This document shows, one piece after another, positions 49,353-60,919 of a DNA stretch of 64,000 nt (position 1 is the first letter of the stretch; each line of letters opens with the position of its first letter). Source of the DNA: Lithospermum erythrorhizon (lineage: Eukaryota > Streptophyta > Magnoliopsida > Boraginales > Boraginaceae). The notes under the pieces are model-generated. The model saw only the letters and a program-made list of their open reading frames with translations. It did not search any database and was not told where the DNA came from. The DNA is taken from assembly GCA_019722365.1 (NCBI GenBank), contig JADFUC010000663.1:31250-95249 (forward strand), read 5' to 3'. The position numbers and the translations under genes are program-made.

Positions 49353-49540
49353 AATTAGACAACATGTAGTTCAACTTTTATGTTGGACAATCTGGTCTTC
49401 TATGTCGGGCTGCACACATTATTAGTCCATAGTTGACCCACTTGAATCGATTTATCAAAAATATTCCATCCTCTTGTACCTAACTAGTGTAGTTGTTGAA
49501 TCAGGTTCGACAGATACTGAATGTTCGATCAGGTAGATAT

Positions 49541-49880
49541 TTTATCGAGTCAGATAATTCTTTAGTTGTTTCGAATATCTAGCAATTTCTTTTTACGCGA
49601 CTTCGACTCGAATGTCAGTCGAACGGGTATTGAGTCGGGTTTTTGACTGACGATTGAGCGGGTATCACCAGCTGTCAATTTATATATAAAAATATGTAAA
49701 AAGCTATAAACGAATCGGGTTTTAATAGGTATCGGGTGTATGTAAGTTATCAAGTAGGATAGTTACCCGGTTGTTTCGAGTATCGAGCAATATTTTCTAT
49801 TCGAATCCGGCTCGATAATCAATAAAACGACTAATCGAGTTGGATTTTTAGGTAGAATAACGAGCGGATACTGCCTTATC
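49541..49880 (+). repeat. Degenerate tandem repeat with about 205-bp period
   Basis: The block gttgtttcgaatatctagcaat at 49565 recurs as gttgtttcgagtatcgagcaat at 49770. Each copy is followed by related TCG-rich stretches (tcgactcgaatg / tcgaatccggctcgat) and a gagcgggta / gagcggata end. The element is non-coding and unassigned; hAT-related non-coding repeats often look like this. Confidence 0.6.
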
Positions 49881-50127
49881 CTGTCTGCTAACAACCTTAT
49901 ATTTAACTACTTTCTTAGACTAATAGCTACTCATAACTTAATTAATTAATCAACTCTATGCATTGTTCTAAAATAATTGAATGTATGGAATCATAACATT
50001 GGTTATTAGATACAGGTACCATGTAGACATGTACATCTAATCCATTCTCAAACTCTTTATTCTTTAAGTTCCCTTACAAAACTGTTTCAAAACTCTCTAT
50101 TGTAAAACCTTTAATCAAAACCCCTAC

Positions 50128-50480
50128 TAATATGAACATTAATTAGAGAAGGAATGAATGGGTTAACGTCCATTATAAAGTACATTCAATGGACACAAGT
50201 CCAAGGTTGCGAAGTCGATTAGGTCACACATCAAAACCTTAGATCGTGACACTCGGTCAACATCTTGTTAGAAACCTAGACCCCCAAGTATTGTCAACAT
50301 CTTAAGGGACCTTGTCCCCAAGACCCCCCGAGGCCTAAAGCAAAGCGGAGGCGGTCCACTAAGGAGACGTGGAACCATCACTCGAAAGGACTCCTGGCTC
50401 AAAATCAAGAACAACAGATGAATTCCAAGATCAAGTGTTTCAGTCCCAATTCTAGGGGACCTGGAAAAGGACACTCATCA
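50128..50480 (+). repeat. 5' LTR (internally deleted)
   Basis: It aligns with the first 150 or so and the last 190 or so bases of the 3' LTR but lacks about 220 bp in the middle, including the ctataaata promoter-like motif seen at 59649. Shared blocks are acattaattagagaa, cctaaagcaaag and ggcggtcca. It starts taatat where the 3' copy starts tgatat. Confidence 0.85.
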
Positions 50481-50498
50481 ATTGGCCGTCTGTGGGGG
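50481..50498 (+). promoter_or_regulatory. Primer-binding site of the gypsy element
   Basis: attggccgtctgtggggg lies directly after the LTR end (ctcatca) and is close to TGGCGCCGTCTGTGGGGA, the region found at this position in many plant gypsy elements. Confidence 0.75.
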
Positions 50499-51079
50499 AA
50501 TTGCAATGATAAAATTTATTTAAATGACCACTAGACCGGTTTAAAATGGGCCACTGACAACGACAAACATGTCCTACCACAAGTCTAGGTCATAATGTTA
50601 GATTAGTCGGGTGGATTACGACCGAAGGGGACCATCGACAACAACGAAGACCATATAGTCACCAAGTCCTTTCAAAAACCAAAGACGAGGAGGGTCGTGA
50701 TTACAACCAGGAAGACTATTCTCCAGATCCTCCAATTCCCTAGTCGGTCCCCACTCCAAGTGACAACCGCCGGTCACATATGTGCGGTAAAGTATACGAA
50801 CGGTCTCCCCGAGAGGAACAACCAACACGCGGCACCTATAACCCTCAAGAGAGTAAGCAAATGTGTATCCTCGGGCGAGAGGACAATGCTCGGGGCAACA
50901 GGATGTTATAGTAAAGCTCCAAAGCGTGCAAAGGAGCTAAATAACAAAGCTTAAAGCATATTGCCCTCCAAGTGTCCCGCAAAACACAAGCATCTTACTC
51001 CGCTGTATAGACTGAGACATAAGTCAATGCCAATGGTTTTAGAATGCCGTAAGTTCAAAACTATTTATGGCAATGGGAG

Positions 51080-51420
51080 ACCCTAGCACCATCAAGGCTT
51101 ATCTGGCAATTATTCTTTTACGCGAGTGGAAGATGACGTTTACGCGAGGGCTTTCCCTAGTACTTTGTCGGGAGCTACGCTGAACGGTTCCACAAGTTGC
51201 CACCCAACACAAGAGACTCCGCCGGGCAGATTTCGCGGATGTTTTCATGGATGGCCGAATACGAATAAGAGGGAGTTGATGAATTTGAAGTAAAAACCAA
51301 GAGAGCCATTTCGGGATTACTCCAATCGCTTTCAAAGAGTCTCACCAACATACCGCCATGAACGGAAGCGTGGCAAAAGACGTATTCTATCATGGTTTCA
51401 GTTCGACCATTATAGGAAAG
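51080..51420 (+). pseudogene. gypsy gag fragment
   Basis: In the + strand near 51120, codons read DVYARAFPSTLSGATLN and then WFHKLPPNT-DSF--ISRMF, matching the retrotransposon gag core (C-AF--TL-G-A--WF--LPP-SI-SF--L---F). Frames are interrupted afterwards. Confidence 0.75.
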
Positions 51421-52149
51421 ATCGGGTACCGGAGCCCATAACCAATCGCACGATAGTTATCCCAACTAACGTCAAATACATAAAATTGGTGCTAGGCCAA
51501 AAAGTTGTCAAGTGGACACCGAGTTCACCATGGAGCAAACCGAGGTCCCCAAGAGAAAGCTGCATGTGAGCAGGTTACATAAAAACAATAAGAAGCGGTC
51601 GTTTCCACGGGGTCCCGAGGGAAGATCCCCCGAGAAGAGAGAGCTGAAGTGGTGAGGAACCTCTGCTGAACCAATCTACAATACGTGACTCCGGCTGAGG
51701 TCCTTTGTAACAAGAGTGTTTGCTCAAATACAAGATAAACACTATTTCCAAACCCTAAAAGCCGAGGTCTCATACGAATAGAAGTGACCCGGTTTGTTTT
51801 CATGAGTATCATAAGGACTTCACGGGTACTATTAATCGATGATCGTCGTGTTTTGAAAGCGGAAATTTAAAAGCTCATTCATGGGCATCTCAAAGAGTTC
51901 GCGAGAGAACATTCCCCTGCTGTTAAAGACGTATCACCTCTGAGGAACGTACTGAGTGTAAGCCTCCGCGGCAATCTGGGAGTATTGATACCATTTTCGG
52001 GGATTGGTAGGAGGAGTGGGATACCCACCCCCGAAAGCAATATGCTAGAAGAGCCGTGTACAAGTAGCACCGATGGCCACCATCGACAAAGCAGTGGATA
52101 AAATTCTCCAAAGAAAGAAAGTTGTAGGAATGAGATACCCTAACATTTA

Positions 52150-52560
52150 TCCTCAATAATCGCCCCAATTATTGCAAACTTCTAGTGGGTACAAAGTTGG
52201 TAGATACAGGAGTCCTGGCTGATATTCTGTACTTAAGTAAGCATGACCGATCAAGTTATCCTTAACCTTTAAACCAACCTCAGTATACCTTCACGGGATT
52301 TGCTGTGGCACTCCGATTTATCCAAGTAGGATACCGACTGATCTATTAAACAAGGAGAAGCCTTGGTAGAACCGTGAATAAAGTAGCGGGCCTCTTTCAC
52401 GGGTTAAGTCGATATATCCGGTCCTCCTACAATGGATTAACTGACGCCCTATCCTCATACCATGGAAATCATTTCACCACTCCATTTGGAAGCATTTAAG
52501 TTCTTACTTGGGCGTAGCTTGCTGGTACGGGTCGTGAATGGGAGCTTAGTTTCGCCTGTG
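52150..52560 (+). pseudogene. gypsy protease fragment
   Basis: Reads KLVDTGVLADILYLSK, the retropepsin active-site region (VLVDTGSSADILY), with Val and Leu in place of the usual Ser-Ser. Near 52465 it has HTMEIISPLHLEAFKF, corresponding to the A-VS--HL--KFP end of the domain. Confidence 0.75.
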
Positions 52561-52909
52561 TATGCGACTGACGTTGTCGCTATGTCATTTTGTTGCAACC
52601 GCTACCGTCAAGCTTTTCTTTGATTTACCCAATTGGTCCCAACTACGTGGTCAAGGCGAGCGGGAGAAAATGCTTGGCTCATATCGCTATCGCACTCCTC
52701 GAGTGGAGTTCCCTCAAAGAACCACCTCGCCAAAAAGGCACCGAAACACCTCAAGCGAAGCATAACGCCTCCCGTTGAAGAGCTCGACAACTCCCCAAGA
52801 AAAGGGAGAAGCCAAGAAAGGATGTCCCCATGAAGAACTCGAGGTTGTCTCCCCGTGGAAAAACAACCCCAGAGGACAATCCAATAAAGAACCCGTCAAT
52901 CCTATACAC

Positions 52910-53720
52910 CGCAATCGTTGATAAAGCTCTACAAAGTATGAAGAGGTCTTCGCGTGGAACCCCAAGACATGCCTCGAGAATACCCCATATATCCATACAC
53001 CAATCAAAGACGCTGACCCTACCTTACAAGCATTTAAATAAAATAAAATGAACTTCTCCAAGTTAAAAGAATAAAGCTATCCAGAAGTAGTCGACGAGCT
53101 GATACGCAGTAGGCTCCATCCGAGAAGTGCACAATTTCCCCAGTGGATCGCTAACGTGGTAATGGTAAAGAAGTCTAATGGCTAACGGAGAATGTGCACC
53201 ACTTCACTCAACCTCAACAAAGTCATTCCAAGGATTATTTCCATTGCCTTTACTGGGAAGACCGGTAGACGGGAGCTGGATGCGATGTTCTTGACTTCTT
53301 AGATGCCTCAGGTATCACCAAATACTGGGAAAAAGTCGATCAAGAAAACTACCTTTATTACTTTGAGTATAGGTTGTACTGGGTTGACTGCAATGCCCTT
53401 CGGGTCAAGAATGCCGAGCAACATACCGTAGGACGGTGAATCGTATCTTCTCGAATCAAATTGGCAAAACATGAAAATCTACGCATGACATGCTGTCAAA
53501 AGCAAGCATTTAAGGAGGAGCATTTAAGAACCTTGAGGAGACATCGAAAGATTGGGTGGAGAGTCAATCAGGATTAACTCAAAAATGCTCATTCAAAAGT
53601 ACTCGAATCAAGTTCATGATAAGTGAACAAGGGGCATAGAACCCAATCCCGACAAGCATTAAGGCCATAATCCAAATAAAGGCCCTCGACATCTTAAAAA
53701 GGTTCAGATTACAGATGCCT
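52910..53720 (+). pseudogene. gypsy reverse transcriptase fragment
   Basis: Near 52935 KYEEVFAWNPK, near 53140 PQWIANVVMVKKSNG, then RRMC and LNKVIPR, consistent with the FAW--DMPG, EWIANVV-VKKSNGKWRMC and LNKACPKD motifs of Tat-group reverse transcriptases. The catalytic box near 53480 reads AHDMLSK, so the YVDDM aspartates are partly lost. Confidence 0.8.
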
Positions 53721-53899
53721 CATGGCTTCTAATAGATTCATATCTCTGGCCCGGCCGGATGTGAATTACCTTTTCCGAAACCGAGACAAGCCTCGCTAAG
53801 AATTCAAATGGGATGAAGAGTGTTCCAAACTTTGACGAAAGTTAAAAGCATACTGGCATCCCCAAAGATATCATTTAGACCCAGAGCAAAGGAAGAATT

Positions 53900-54620
53900 A
53901 CAATTATACTTAGTTGTATCCAAGCGGGTCAAGGAAAAGGCTGCTTATTAAAGAAGAGGATAAAATCCAAGCCCATATAGTCATGTACTTCATGGACCCG
54001 AGGAGAATTATCCCCTTATTGACAAGTTCATGTTGGCTCTAGTCACTTTGGCTAGAAAGCTCAAAGCCCATTTGTCATGAAGAACTTCGGCAGGATACTT
54101 TCCAACCCAAAGACAGATGTGGGAAGGCTTCACGGTTGAGTTATGAGTTAAGTGAATTTGAAATCACTTTTCCAAACTGAAGAATGTGAATAAAGGCTCA
54201 TGCCTAGTTGACTTCGTGAATAGAATGTAACAACCTCGAGACAGTCGTACACTCTCGAGACTACGCTTAACACCTCCGGAAAGTGCCTTCGTGGACATTA
54301 TACGATACGAGCAAAAGAATCCGAAAAGCGAGTAAGGCGTGGGATTTTAATTCAAGGACCCGAGGGGGTCAACTTTTGAATATGCATTAAGATTCCGGGC
54401 TTCAAGGCCACAAATAACGGCTCGGCACGGTGCCAAGGTAACAAGGTTATTACTGGTCCAAAGTCTCTTGGGTAACTTAAATCGTGGTGAGGGGATTCTG
54501 TCACGGACGAACAAATTTGGGGAGATCAGTGGAGTCAAGAATGAGAACTTGAGGAATACCAAGGTTACGAGCATATTCCAAGTTCGACCATGGTCTTCGA
54601 AATATATACTGAGAGAAAAC
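53900..54620 (+). pseudogene. gypsy RNase H fragment
   Basis: Segments LQLYLVVSKRVKEKA, then EEDKIQAHIV, near 54145 YELSEFEI, and near 54360 PEGVNFEYALRF. These match the connection and RNase H parts (L-LYLAVS--AVS-VLVREE, VELSEFDI, E-ALRF-F-ASNN-AEYEA). Shifts break it into pieces. Confidence 0.75.
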
Positions 54621-54879
54621 GAAAGCTGACACTATCCTGGGCTTGGCCACAACTTATTATGAGATATTCCCCAGGAGTTCATATTGAACATCGGAAAAAG
54701 CCCATTCACGGCTAGAAACAGGATGTACCACGAGGAGGGTTATGGGAGTGATCAAAGGCCCCATAATCAAGTTTTTAACAATGTGAGAATCGCCTCAAGA
54801 CAGCTGGTGCTAGGAAATCAAGAAACAAGCTATAAATTTCAAATGTTTCAAGGGGAACTATACAAACTCCCACTGGGAC

Positions 54880-55900
54880 CACTAATGCTTTGCATCGCCG
54901 AGTATAAAAATTCAACAAACTCAAGCCTGTGTCCATGGGATCATGGACATTACATCGGGGAAAGTTCTCGTCCTCAAAATCACACGAGCGGGTGTATTTT
55001 CTGGGCCACACTCATGAACGAATTCTTTAGAGTAAGTAAAGAGACGCGATTCTTGTTAGAGAATGAAGGTAGTCCCCAGACAACCTATGGCGAAATGACC
55101 CCGGTCCTTTGTCCCATACTATTTACCAGCTACTCGGTATCACTGGGCGGGCACTGTGAAAATCCGCCACCAAATACAAATATGCGCGACAGTCGTGGAT
55201 TATTTCAAGAAGTGGGGCGAGGCGCCTAGAACACCCACCGCTGAGGACATCGAGGAGTTCATATGAAAAACATCATTACTTGCCATTAACATCAAGATAT
55301 CGGGTATCGGATACCGTCCTCGCCTCGATGCTTCTCTTATTTCGTGACACGTAACACTGGATTGAACATCGCTTTGCATCGGTTTGCTATCCCTGCCAAT
55401 GGTCGTATAGAAGCTTTAACATGACCATTTTTCAAGGAATAAAGAAAAATCTCCGAATGTGCGCACGGTACGAGGAGCTCCCACGAGTCCTCCTCGTCCT
55501 ACAAACCACTTCTTCAAATGCCAAGAGAAAACTCCCTTCACTTTACCGTTTGGAAGATAAATTGCTTTTGGGTCTCGCAGTCCGCTTACCTAACATCCGA
55601 CAATTTTGCTTCAATGAAATAGTTAATGGAGAACAACGGTAACATGCCTCAACTTCACGGATGAATCGGTGGACAAATTCATACCAAATGCAAAAGGTAC
55701 AAACAAATACGGCACGATTCTACAATCAAGAGTTAGAATTAGGCAAGAAGAAGGAGACCTCGTGGCTTCGGCTCTTCTCAAAGACGTAAAACCAAAAAAA
55801 GCAAGACAATCTCAACCCTGCTGGGAAGTGGCCCTACAGAGTAAGACGAGTCATAAAGTGCCTGTGTGGATCTCTATGAACTAGAGGAGCCTCGGAGTTA
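54880..55900 (+). pseudogene. gypsy integrase fragment
   Basis: A 181-codon open frame (54684-55229) overlaps the zinc-binding H2C2 region and core start: HIGESSRPQNHTSGCIFWATLM resembles HIG-RSL--KI-RAGYFWPTL, quoted here only in part (HIGE, GCIFWATLM). Downstream, near 55190, comes VVDYF-KWGEAPRTPTAEDIEEFI, an integrase core block whose key pieces are VVDYF and AEDIEEFI. Near 55470 it reads YEELPRVLLVLQTTSS, matching W-DELP-VLWAYRTT. It ends near 55890. Confidence 0.75.
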
Positions 55901-56172
55901 ATTAATCAAGCATACACTTATACGGGATTTTATCTCAAAACATATAATACTTACCAAGCTGACATAACGGCTCTCCTCAGAAACAAATTTCGAGATAAAA
56001 GTTTCACGTTAAAGACAAGAGTGCCTTTTGAAATAAGAAACCTTGGGAAGAAAGAGTAGAATTCATTAATAAAGCAAGAAAATCTATGAATAAGATCACT
56101 TATCTTCCTTCGGAGGAAAACCTCGAGCGAATAAGACCGTGGTCCTCGAGCTAATCGATCACCCGTCAATTG

Positions 56173-56420
56173 AATAAAGATTACTTAACCTCTATTAATT
56201 TAGAGGGAAATTCGAAAGGAATTAGATCACTGCGGCCCCTCGCGAATCAGATCAAATTGCGGGCCCTCGCGAATCAGACACCCAGTGGTCGTTGAATAAG
56301 ATCACTTAACCTCTATTAATTTGTAGGAACTGAGCTAATTAGATCATTTCATGTCTCGCTAATCGCATCGAATTCGGGTCAAGTGAATAAGATCACTTAA
56401 TCCTAAAAGTGGAAACCCGA
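56173..56420 (+). repeat. Short tandem repeats between integrase and the antisense region
   Basis: The motif aataagatcacttaacctct occurs near 56173 (as aataaagattacttaacc), 56294 and 56384. Between the first two, gcggcccctcgcgaatcaga at 56233 is repeated as gcgggccctcgcgaatcaga at 56260. Non-coding tandem repeats in this position are common in Tat elements. Confidence 0.7.
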
Positions 56421-56539
56421 GTCATAATAGACAACCGAGGTACCAAGAGTATAAAGTGACAACTAACACAAAAAATCATTCTCCGAAGAAAGAATGATAC
56501 CATCATGGTAAGTATGTTATGTTATCACAAATTAACATT

Positions 56540-58620
56540 TACAAAAGGAAAAGATAAAGAAAAGAATAGAGCCGATGAATAAGAGATAACAGTTTAATAG
56601 AATAAAATTGCAAAAGAGAAGAAAAGTGCGTAACCATTACTAAACAAAAGCATGTTACATAGTAAACGACAATCCGCACTAATTGTAGGCCCGGGAAATG
56701 TACAAAATATTGACAAAAATACAAGACAAGCTAGAATCTAAGCATCACCCTCCTCATCGGGCCCCGAGATCATCATCACTCCGATCATCAGCACTCTCAT
56801 CACTCTATTCAGATAGGAAAGCAGGATCACGCATTTCCTCCCCGAAGTGTTCTTCCACGAACTCAGAAACATGTGGAGCGAACACCGCTCGAACTTCTCG
56901 GGAGATATCGACCAGTCCTCATTATGGAGACAAGGTCATCCACAAGTGGTGTCCTTATAGTTTCACTCTCCTCATGTCGGCTAAGATCGGCTTTAAAAGT
57001 GAGGACTCCTCTTTAAGTTCTTCCAATCCAGCCAATTCAGGAAATATCCGAGTACCATCATTTTGAGACCTGGAGCTCCCGGATGCGTACTCTGGCCAGC
57101 TTTTTAGTGAACTTAAAAAGCTTCCCAAGTCACCGTGACTAAAGCAGGTCGGATTTGGATTTCTTGAGCCCATTACACACATATCAAGATCTCGATGTTT
57201 ATTCTTAAAATTTGCAGCTGGGCCTTGAAATCCTTAGCTCCGAGCTCCCGAGCTTCATCCTCTCTCTCATGACTTCGAACAGATGTTTCTCCAAAGTTAA
57301 GCCCTTCAAGGCTGTGAGGCACGGACTCTTCTGCACCCATTCCATTTTAAGAAGAGCCCCCAGCACACTCTGTGGACCGCAAAAGACAAAAGAAGTAAGA
57401 CTCGGCAAGAGGAAGTAAAACAATAATAACGAATTCAAGAATTAAGGAGAAATATTCCTGCTAATGAAGTAGAAAAAGCATCGTGGATCACGCAAGGAGT
57501 TTCAAGCGACCCATAATCCTCCATATCCCTCTTCAACAGAAATTCTTCACAAGGCGGGAAGCCTTTAGCCTCCTCTCGATATAGTTTCCTCGGTCACAAA
57601 TGATACCCGGAGAGTATAGGAACCCGAGCAAACCCCCGCTAGAGCTACCACCGCCATCGCTACATTTATGAGGAGTACAGACGACTAATCCGTGATATCT
57701 AGTGAAGAGGGGCGATCAACGCCCAGAGTAGTTGAAGGAACGACAGGGAAGAATCATTGAAGGTAGCGGCAGGCGGCTAAGATCTCAATAATACCTTAGC
57801 CGGAGCATCCTCCGAGACCACCTTTTCGAAGCCTTCCGAGACTTCGGGGACAAGCAGCTAAAGCGTGGAACCTCCGGACTCCTCCTAGAGCAAAGAAGCC
57901 TTCTTTCTTTGGACACCTGACCAGAGGGTCCTTCCTCAAGTCACACTTTAAAGCCGACCTTGTAAGCATAATACATGACCTGATGAGCGCTGTGGCTAAG
58001 AGATCTACCTAGCATAAGAAAAGACTTCGAGCGAAAGTAAACATAGGGAGGAAAGATAGCAACCAAATAATCGACAAAGAGATATGATCATTTAAGCGAG
58101 GCCGAAACTTGCATACCCTGGTTAAACTCAAGCCATCAACACGCTTCATCACAAAAGACTTCGGGAAGGGTCGGTGGAAGCCTACCTTGCCTTCTATCTC
58201 AACAGTCCGTAATCTTGGTACGAAGAAATGTGAGGTACTGACAATCCACCAATGAGTCCGATCTCATTGTTGAACCCTCACGGGCCAAGAACCACATCTT
58301 GAACCACCGACTTCCCTCCACTTTATCCAACTTTGCATAAAGGAAATTATAGGTGGAAGCCACTGTAAGTGCTCTATGGGGCCTTTGTGATTTCATATCA
58401 GACATCACACTAAATAAATCTATGTCAGATGACCTCGATGGAAGAAGACACGACACTGGGAAGACGGTGAGTCTCTGGCACGCAAAGTGGTATCACCACC
58501 CCTGCCCGATCTAAGGTGACCAACACTTCGTCGAAAAACTGTGGACGTGGGAGCCGAGCCCATAGTTAAAAAATCCCAAAACAGAGGTGTCTCGAAGTTG
58601 GAGTCGAAGAACCTCGACAC
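56540..58620 (-). pseudogene. Probable antisense ORF region of the Tat-type element (degraded)
   Basis: The + strand here has no gypsy domain, whereas the minus strand has a series of separate open frames (58620-58420, 58456-58199, 57438-57205, 57182-56955). One contains LYAKLDKVEGSRWFKMWFLARE, whose GSRWFKMWFL part resembles the KGWK-RFFFV block of 'putative gypsy-type transposon' proteins often encoded antisense downstream of pol in plant Tat elements. The similarity is modest and the frame is broken, so the assignment is inferred from position and one motif. Confidence 0.45.
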
Positions 58621-59485
58621 ATCTTCTCGTGGTGGTCACTGCAGTAAAGAGTGAGCATCTACGCTTGCCCCTCCAAAGTGATATTGCTCACCTCTCCTCA
58701 GAAACCCGTGAATGCCGCGGATTTGCTCAGTCAGTAGTCGGTGATAAGCCCGGAACCGCTTTTGGCTCTCACTTCATCGAGGGTGTAGGATCTTCGAGGT
58801 TTTCCTCGAGCCAGCAGTGTCGGGGAGCGAGGTCCCATTCGAACCGAGAGGTTGCACATCCGCAGTGTCGAGAATCATCCAAGTCAGTAGAGGAACAGGT
58901 CGCCTCAGGTCGCCCCTCAAACGACCCGACGAACTCCACGGAAAACCCAGCCATAAAGACATCGCGCAGATTCAGAAAGGGTCATGAGGCGAAAGATCGG
59001 GACAAGCCGACGTAACCCCGAGAACGACGAATTAATGATTAGAATAATAAAATGCTGAGTCGAGATATATGAAAATGGGTCTCAGATAAAGCTATAAATA
59101 CCACCAACTTCAGTAACAAGCCTAGCCAAATGCACCTCTTCGAGAGCTGCCAGAAACAACCTGGTATATTTAGTCATACTGAGGATTTGTGCTCGACCGC
59201 CAGCGAAGGAAAAGTCACGGTTGGAACGAATGGAAAGTTGCGTAATCAAAAGCGCAGAGAAAAAGGTTGCTTTCGCTTAAGAAAAGACAATAATAACAAG
59301 AAGAAAAGTAAAGAAGTGAAAGCAAACTGAGAGACATATCTTTTGTATGGTTATCATAAGCGTGTCTTTGGGATTCCCAAAGAAAAGATGGTTCCAAGTG
59401 AGTCATGAGGAATTTTAACTCTTCACAAATTCGACTACCATTTGAAATAATATGACGGTTGGGAATTTATGATTAAAAGGGCAAT

Positions 59486-60061
59486 TGATATAGACATTAA
59501 TTAGAGAATGAATAATTGTTTAATAGCCCATTATAAAAGATCCAATGGGCACAAGCCCAAGGCTAAGAAGGAGATTGTGGTCACATCGCATTTCAGTGAC
59601 GCGACACTTGCCTACATCTTAAGCGAACTGCACTCTCAAGATTTTCTATAAATACCCATCAAATGCCCTTTCATACTTTGGTGTAATGCTAAAACTAATA
59701 ACTCTACTGCTCATTAAATTTCCAAAACACTAGAACTAATTTAGGCATCGGAGTGGTCATGATCAACTTCACCGTGGTCTGCACATCACCTCAGTTTTCA
59801 TCACGTAGCAACCATGGAACAAGCGACCAACTTCTCAACTAGAAATGATCACTGCTCAAAGAACGGGCACACGACACCACCTCGGCCTGGGTCCTCTGCC
59901 ATCCCCTTTGCGCCTAAAGCAAAGGAGGCGGTCCAGAATTAATGACAGGACCATCACTCCGAAAGGACTGATCAAAACCAAGAACAAATGGGGATTTAAT
60001 TTCAAATCAAGTGTTCCGCGCCCCATCCTCTAGTGGGGACTCCGGAAAGGAATACTCATCA
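59486..60061 (+). repeat. 3' LTR, complete
   Basis: A 576-bp LTR beginning tgatatagacatt and ending actcatca. It contains tctataaatacc at about 59648, a plausible transcription-start TATA. Purine-rich aaaagggcaat precedes it as a polypurine tract. Confidence 0.88.
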
Positions 60062-60066
60062 CCTAC

Positions 60067-60731
60067 ATCCTAATGAGCTTTTATAGTAGTTGTTTACTCA
60101 CAACTAACTTGATGGAAATAGCCGGTGCAAAGAACTTAGAGTCTTACTATTAGTATGGGACAATAGCAATGCAGCTGGAAAACTCGACATAGAGGCATAA
60201 GAGATTAATGAAATGGAGAGGAGATTTCGGGAAAAATTGCAATGGCGATAACATTTAATGGTAACGCTATCGATGAGACTCCACCTTCCAGAGTCCTGAC
60301 TTCCTATTATATGGGCAGGAACGGACGTCAAATGGATTTCTAGACTAAGAATAGAAACTTCCAATCTAAAATGCAGCTACCAAAAATTTAGGTGTACTAA
60401 AAAAGTTAAGATAATCTAGTTACAATATGACACAAGGCAATAAATATGACTATTCTAATGCATTGAACAACATATGTGGCTATATTGATAAATTTAATGA
60501 CTTGGCCAAGGCCCAAGAGGTGTGGGTAACGCAAGAACTGACAAAAGCATAGAAGAATCCTGCGACTGCCTAATATACATTCAATTAAGGTCTACCAATT
60601 CAAACTAATATGCATGTACTAACAGAATCTAAATCCAATATGATCCAAGTTACAATTATGATTTCAAGGCTTCATTCCTCATACATTAAAATAAACGATA
60701 TGAAGAGAGGTGGTCGAATGCAATCTATTGC
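60067..60731. other. 3' flank of the COX5c gene
   Basis: AT-rich DNA between the gypsy insertion and the COX5c stop. It probably includes the minus-strand 3' untranslated region. An 86-codon minus-strand frame (60364-60104) matches no family I recognise and is not called. Confidence 0.4.
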
Positions 60732-60919
60732 TCATCCCACAACAACACCGATATCACCTTTCTCAAGCATATCATAGAATTCCTTAGTCCTCCTGGTGGC
60801 TCCCAGATGCATTTTCCAGAAGCCTCCTGCCACAAGTCCAAGCCCCATCCCGATAATGAGCCCTTTATCACACTGGGACCTTTGTATGCAGCATGACCAA
60901 TCCTAGCAGTTCCCGACAT
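60732..60919 (-). pseudogene. COX5C: Cytochrome c oxidase subunit 5c (COX5C) with a 1-nt frameshift
   Basis: On the minus strand ATG (60919) starts MSGTARIGHAAYKGPSVIK. After a one-base shift the protein continues GLIIGMGLGLVAGGFWKMHL, then TRRTKEFYDMLEKGDIGVVV, and ends at TGA (60734-60732). Together this is the entire subunit 5c of plant complex IV, a single-helix inner-membrane protein of about 63 residues. The shift falls at an AAAGGG run (gtgataaagggc), where one more A would restore the usual frame. A homopolymer error in the assembly is therefore as likely as a true mutation. The rest of the sequence shows no decay. Plant COX5C genes usually have a leader intron, which the upstream minus-strand DNA could hold. 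Confidence 0.85.

Larger units (their letters stand above)
50128..60061 (+). mobile_element. Near full-length Ty3/gypsy Tat-type retrotransposon
   Basis: A 9.9-kb element with LTRs 50128-50480 and 59486-60061, a primer-binding region (attggccgtctgtggggg), a perfect target duplication, and gag-protease-RT-RNase H-integrase in order between about 51.0 and 55.9 kb. About 3.6 kb then lies between integrase and the 3' LTR. Tat-lineage elements (Grande, Retand, Tat4 and relatives) are known for extra DNA, often with an antisense ORF, in that position. The coding frames contain many stops and shifts, so the element is dead, yet it is clearly less decayed than the one at 14-19.5 kb. Confidence 0.88.
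50123..60066. other. 5-bp target-site duplication CCTAC of the gypsy element
   Basis: CCTAC at 50123-50127 abuts the left LTR, and CCTAC at 60062-60066 abuts the right LTR. A perfect 5-bp duplication is what Ty3/gypsy integrase leaves, and it fixes both ends of the insertion. Confidence 0.85.
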
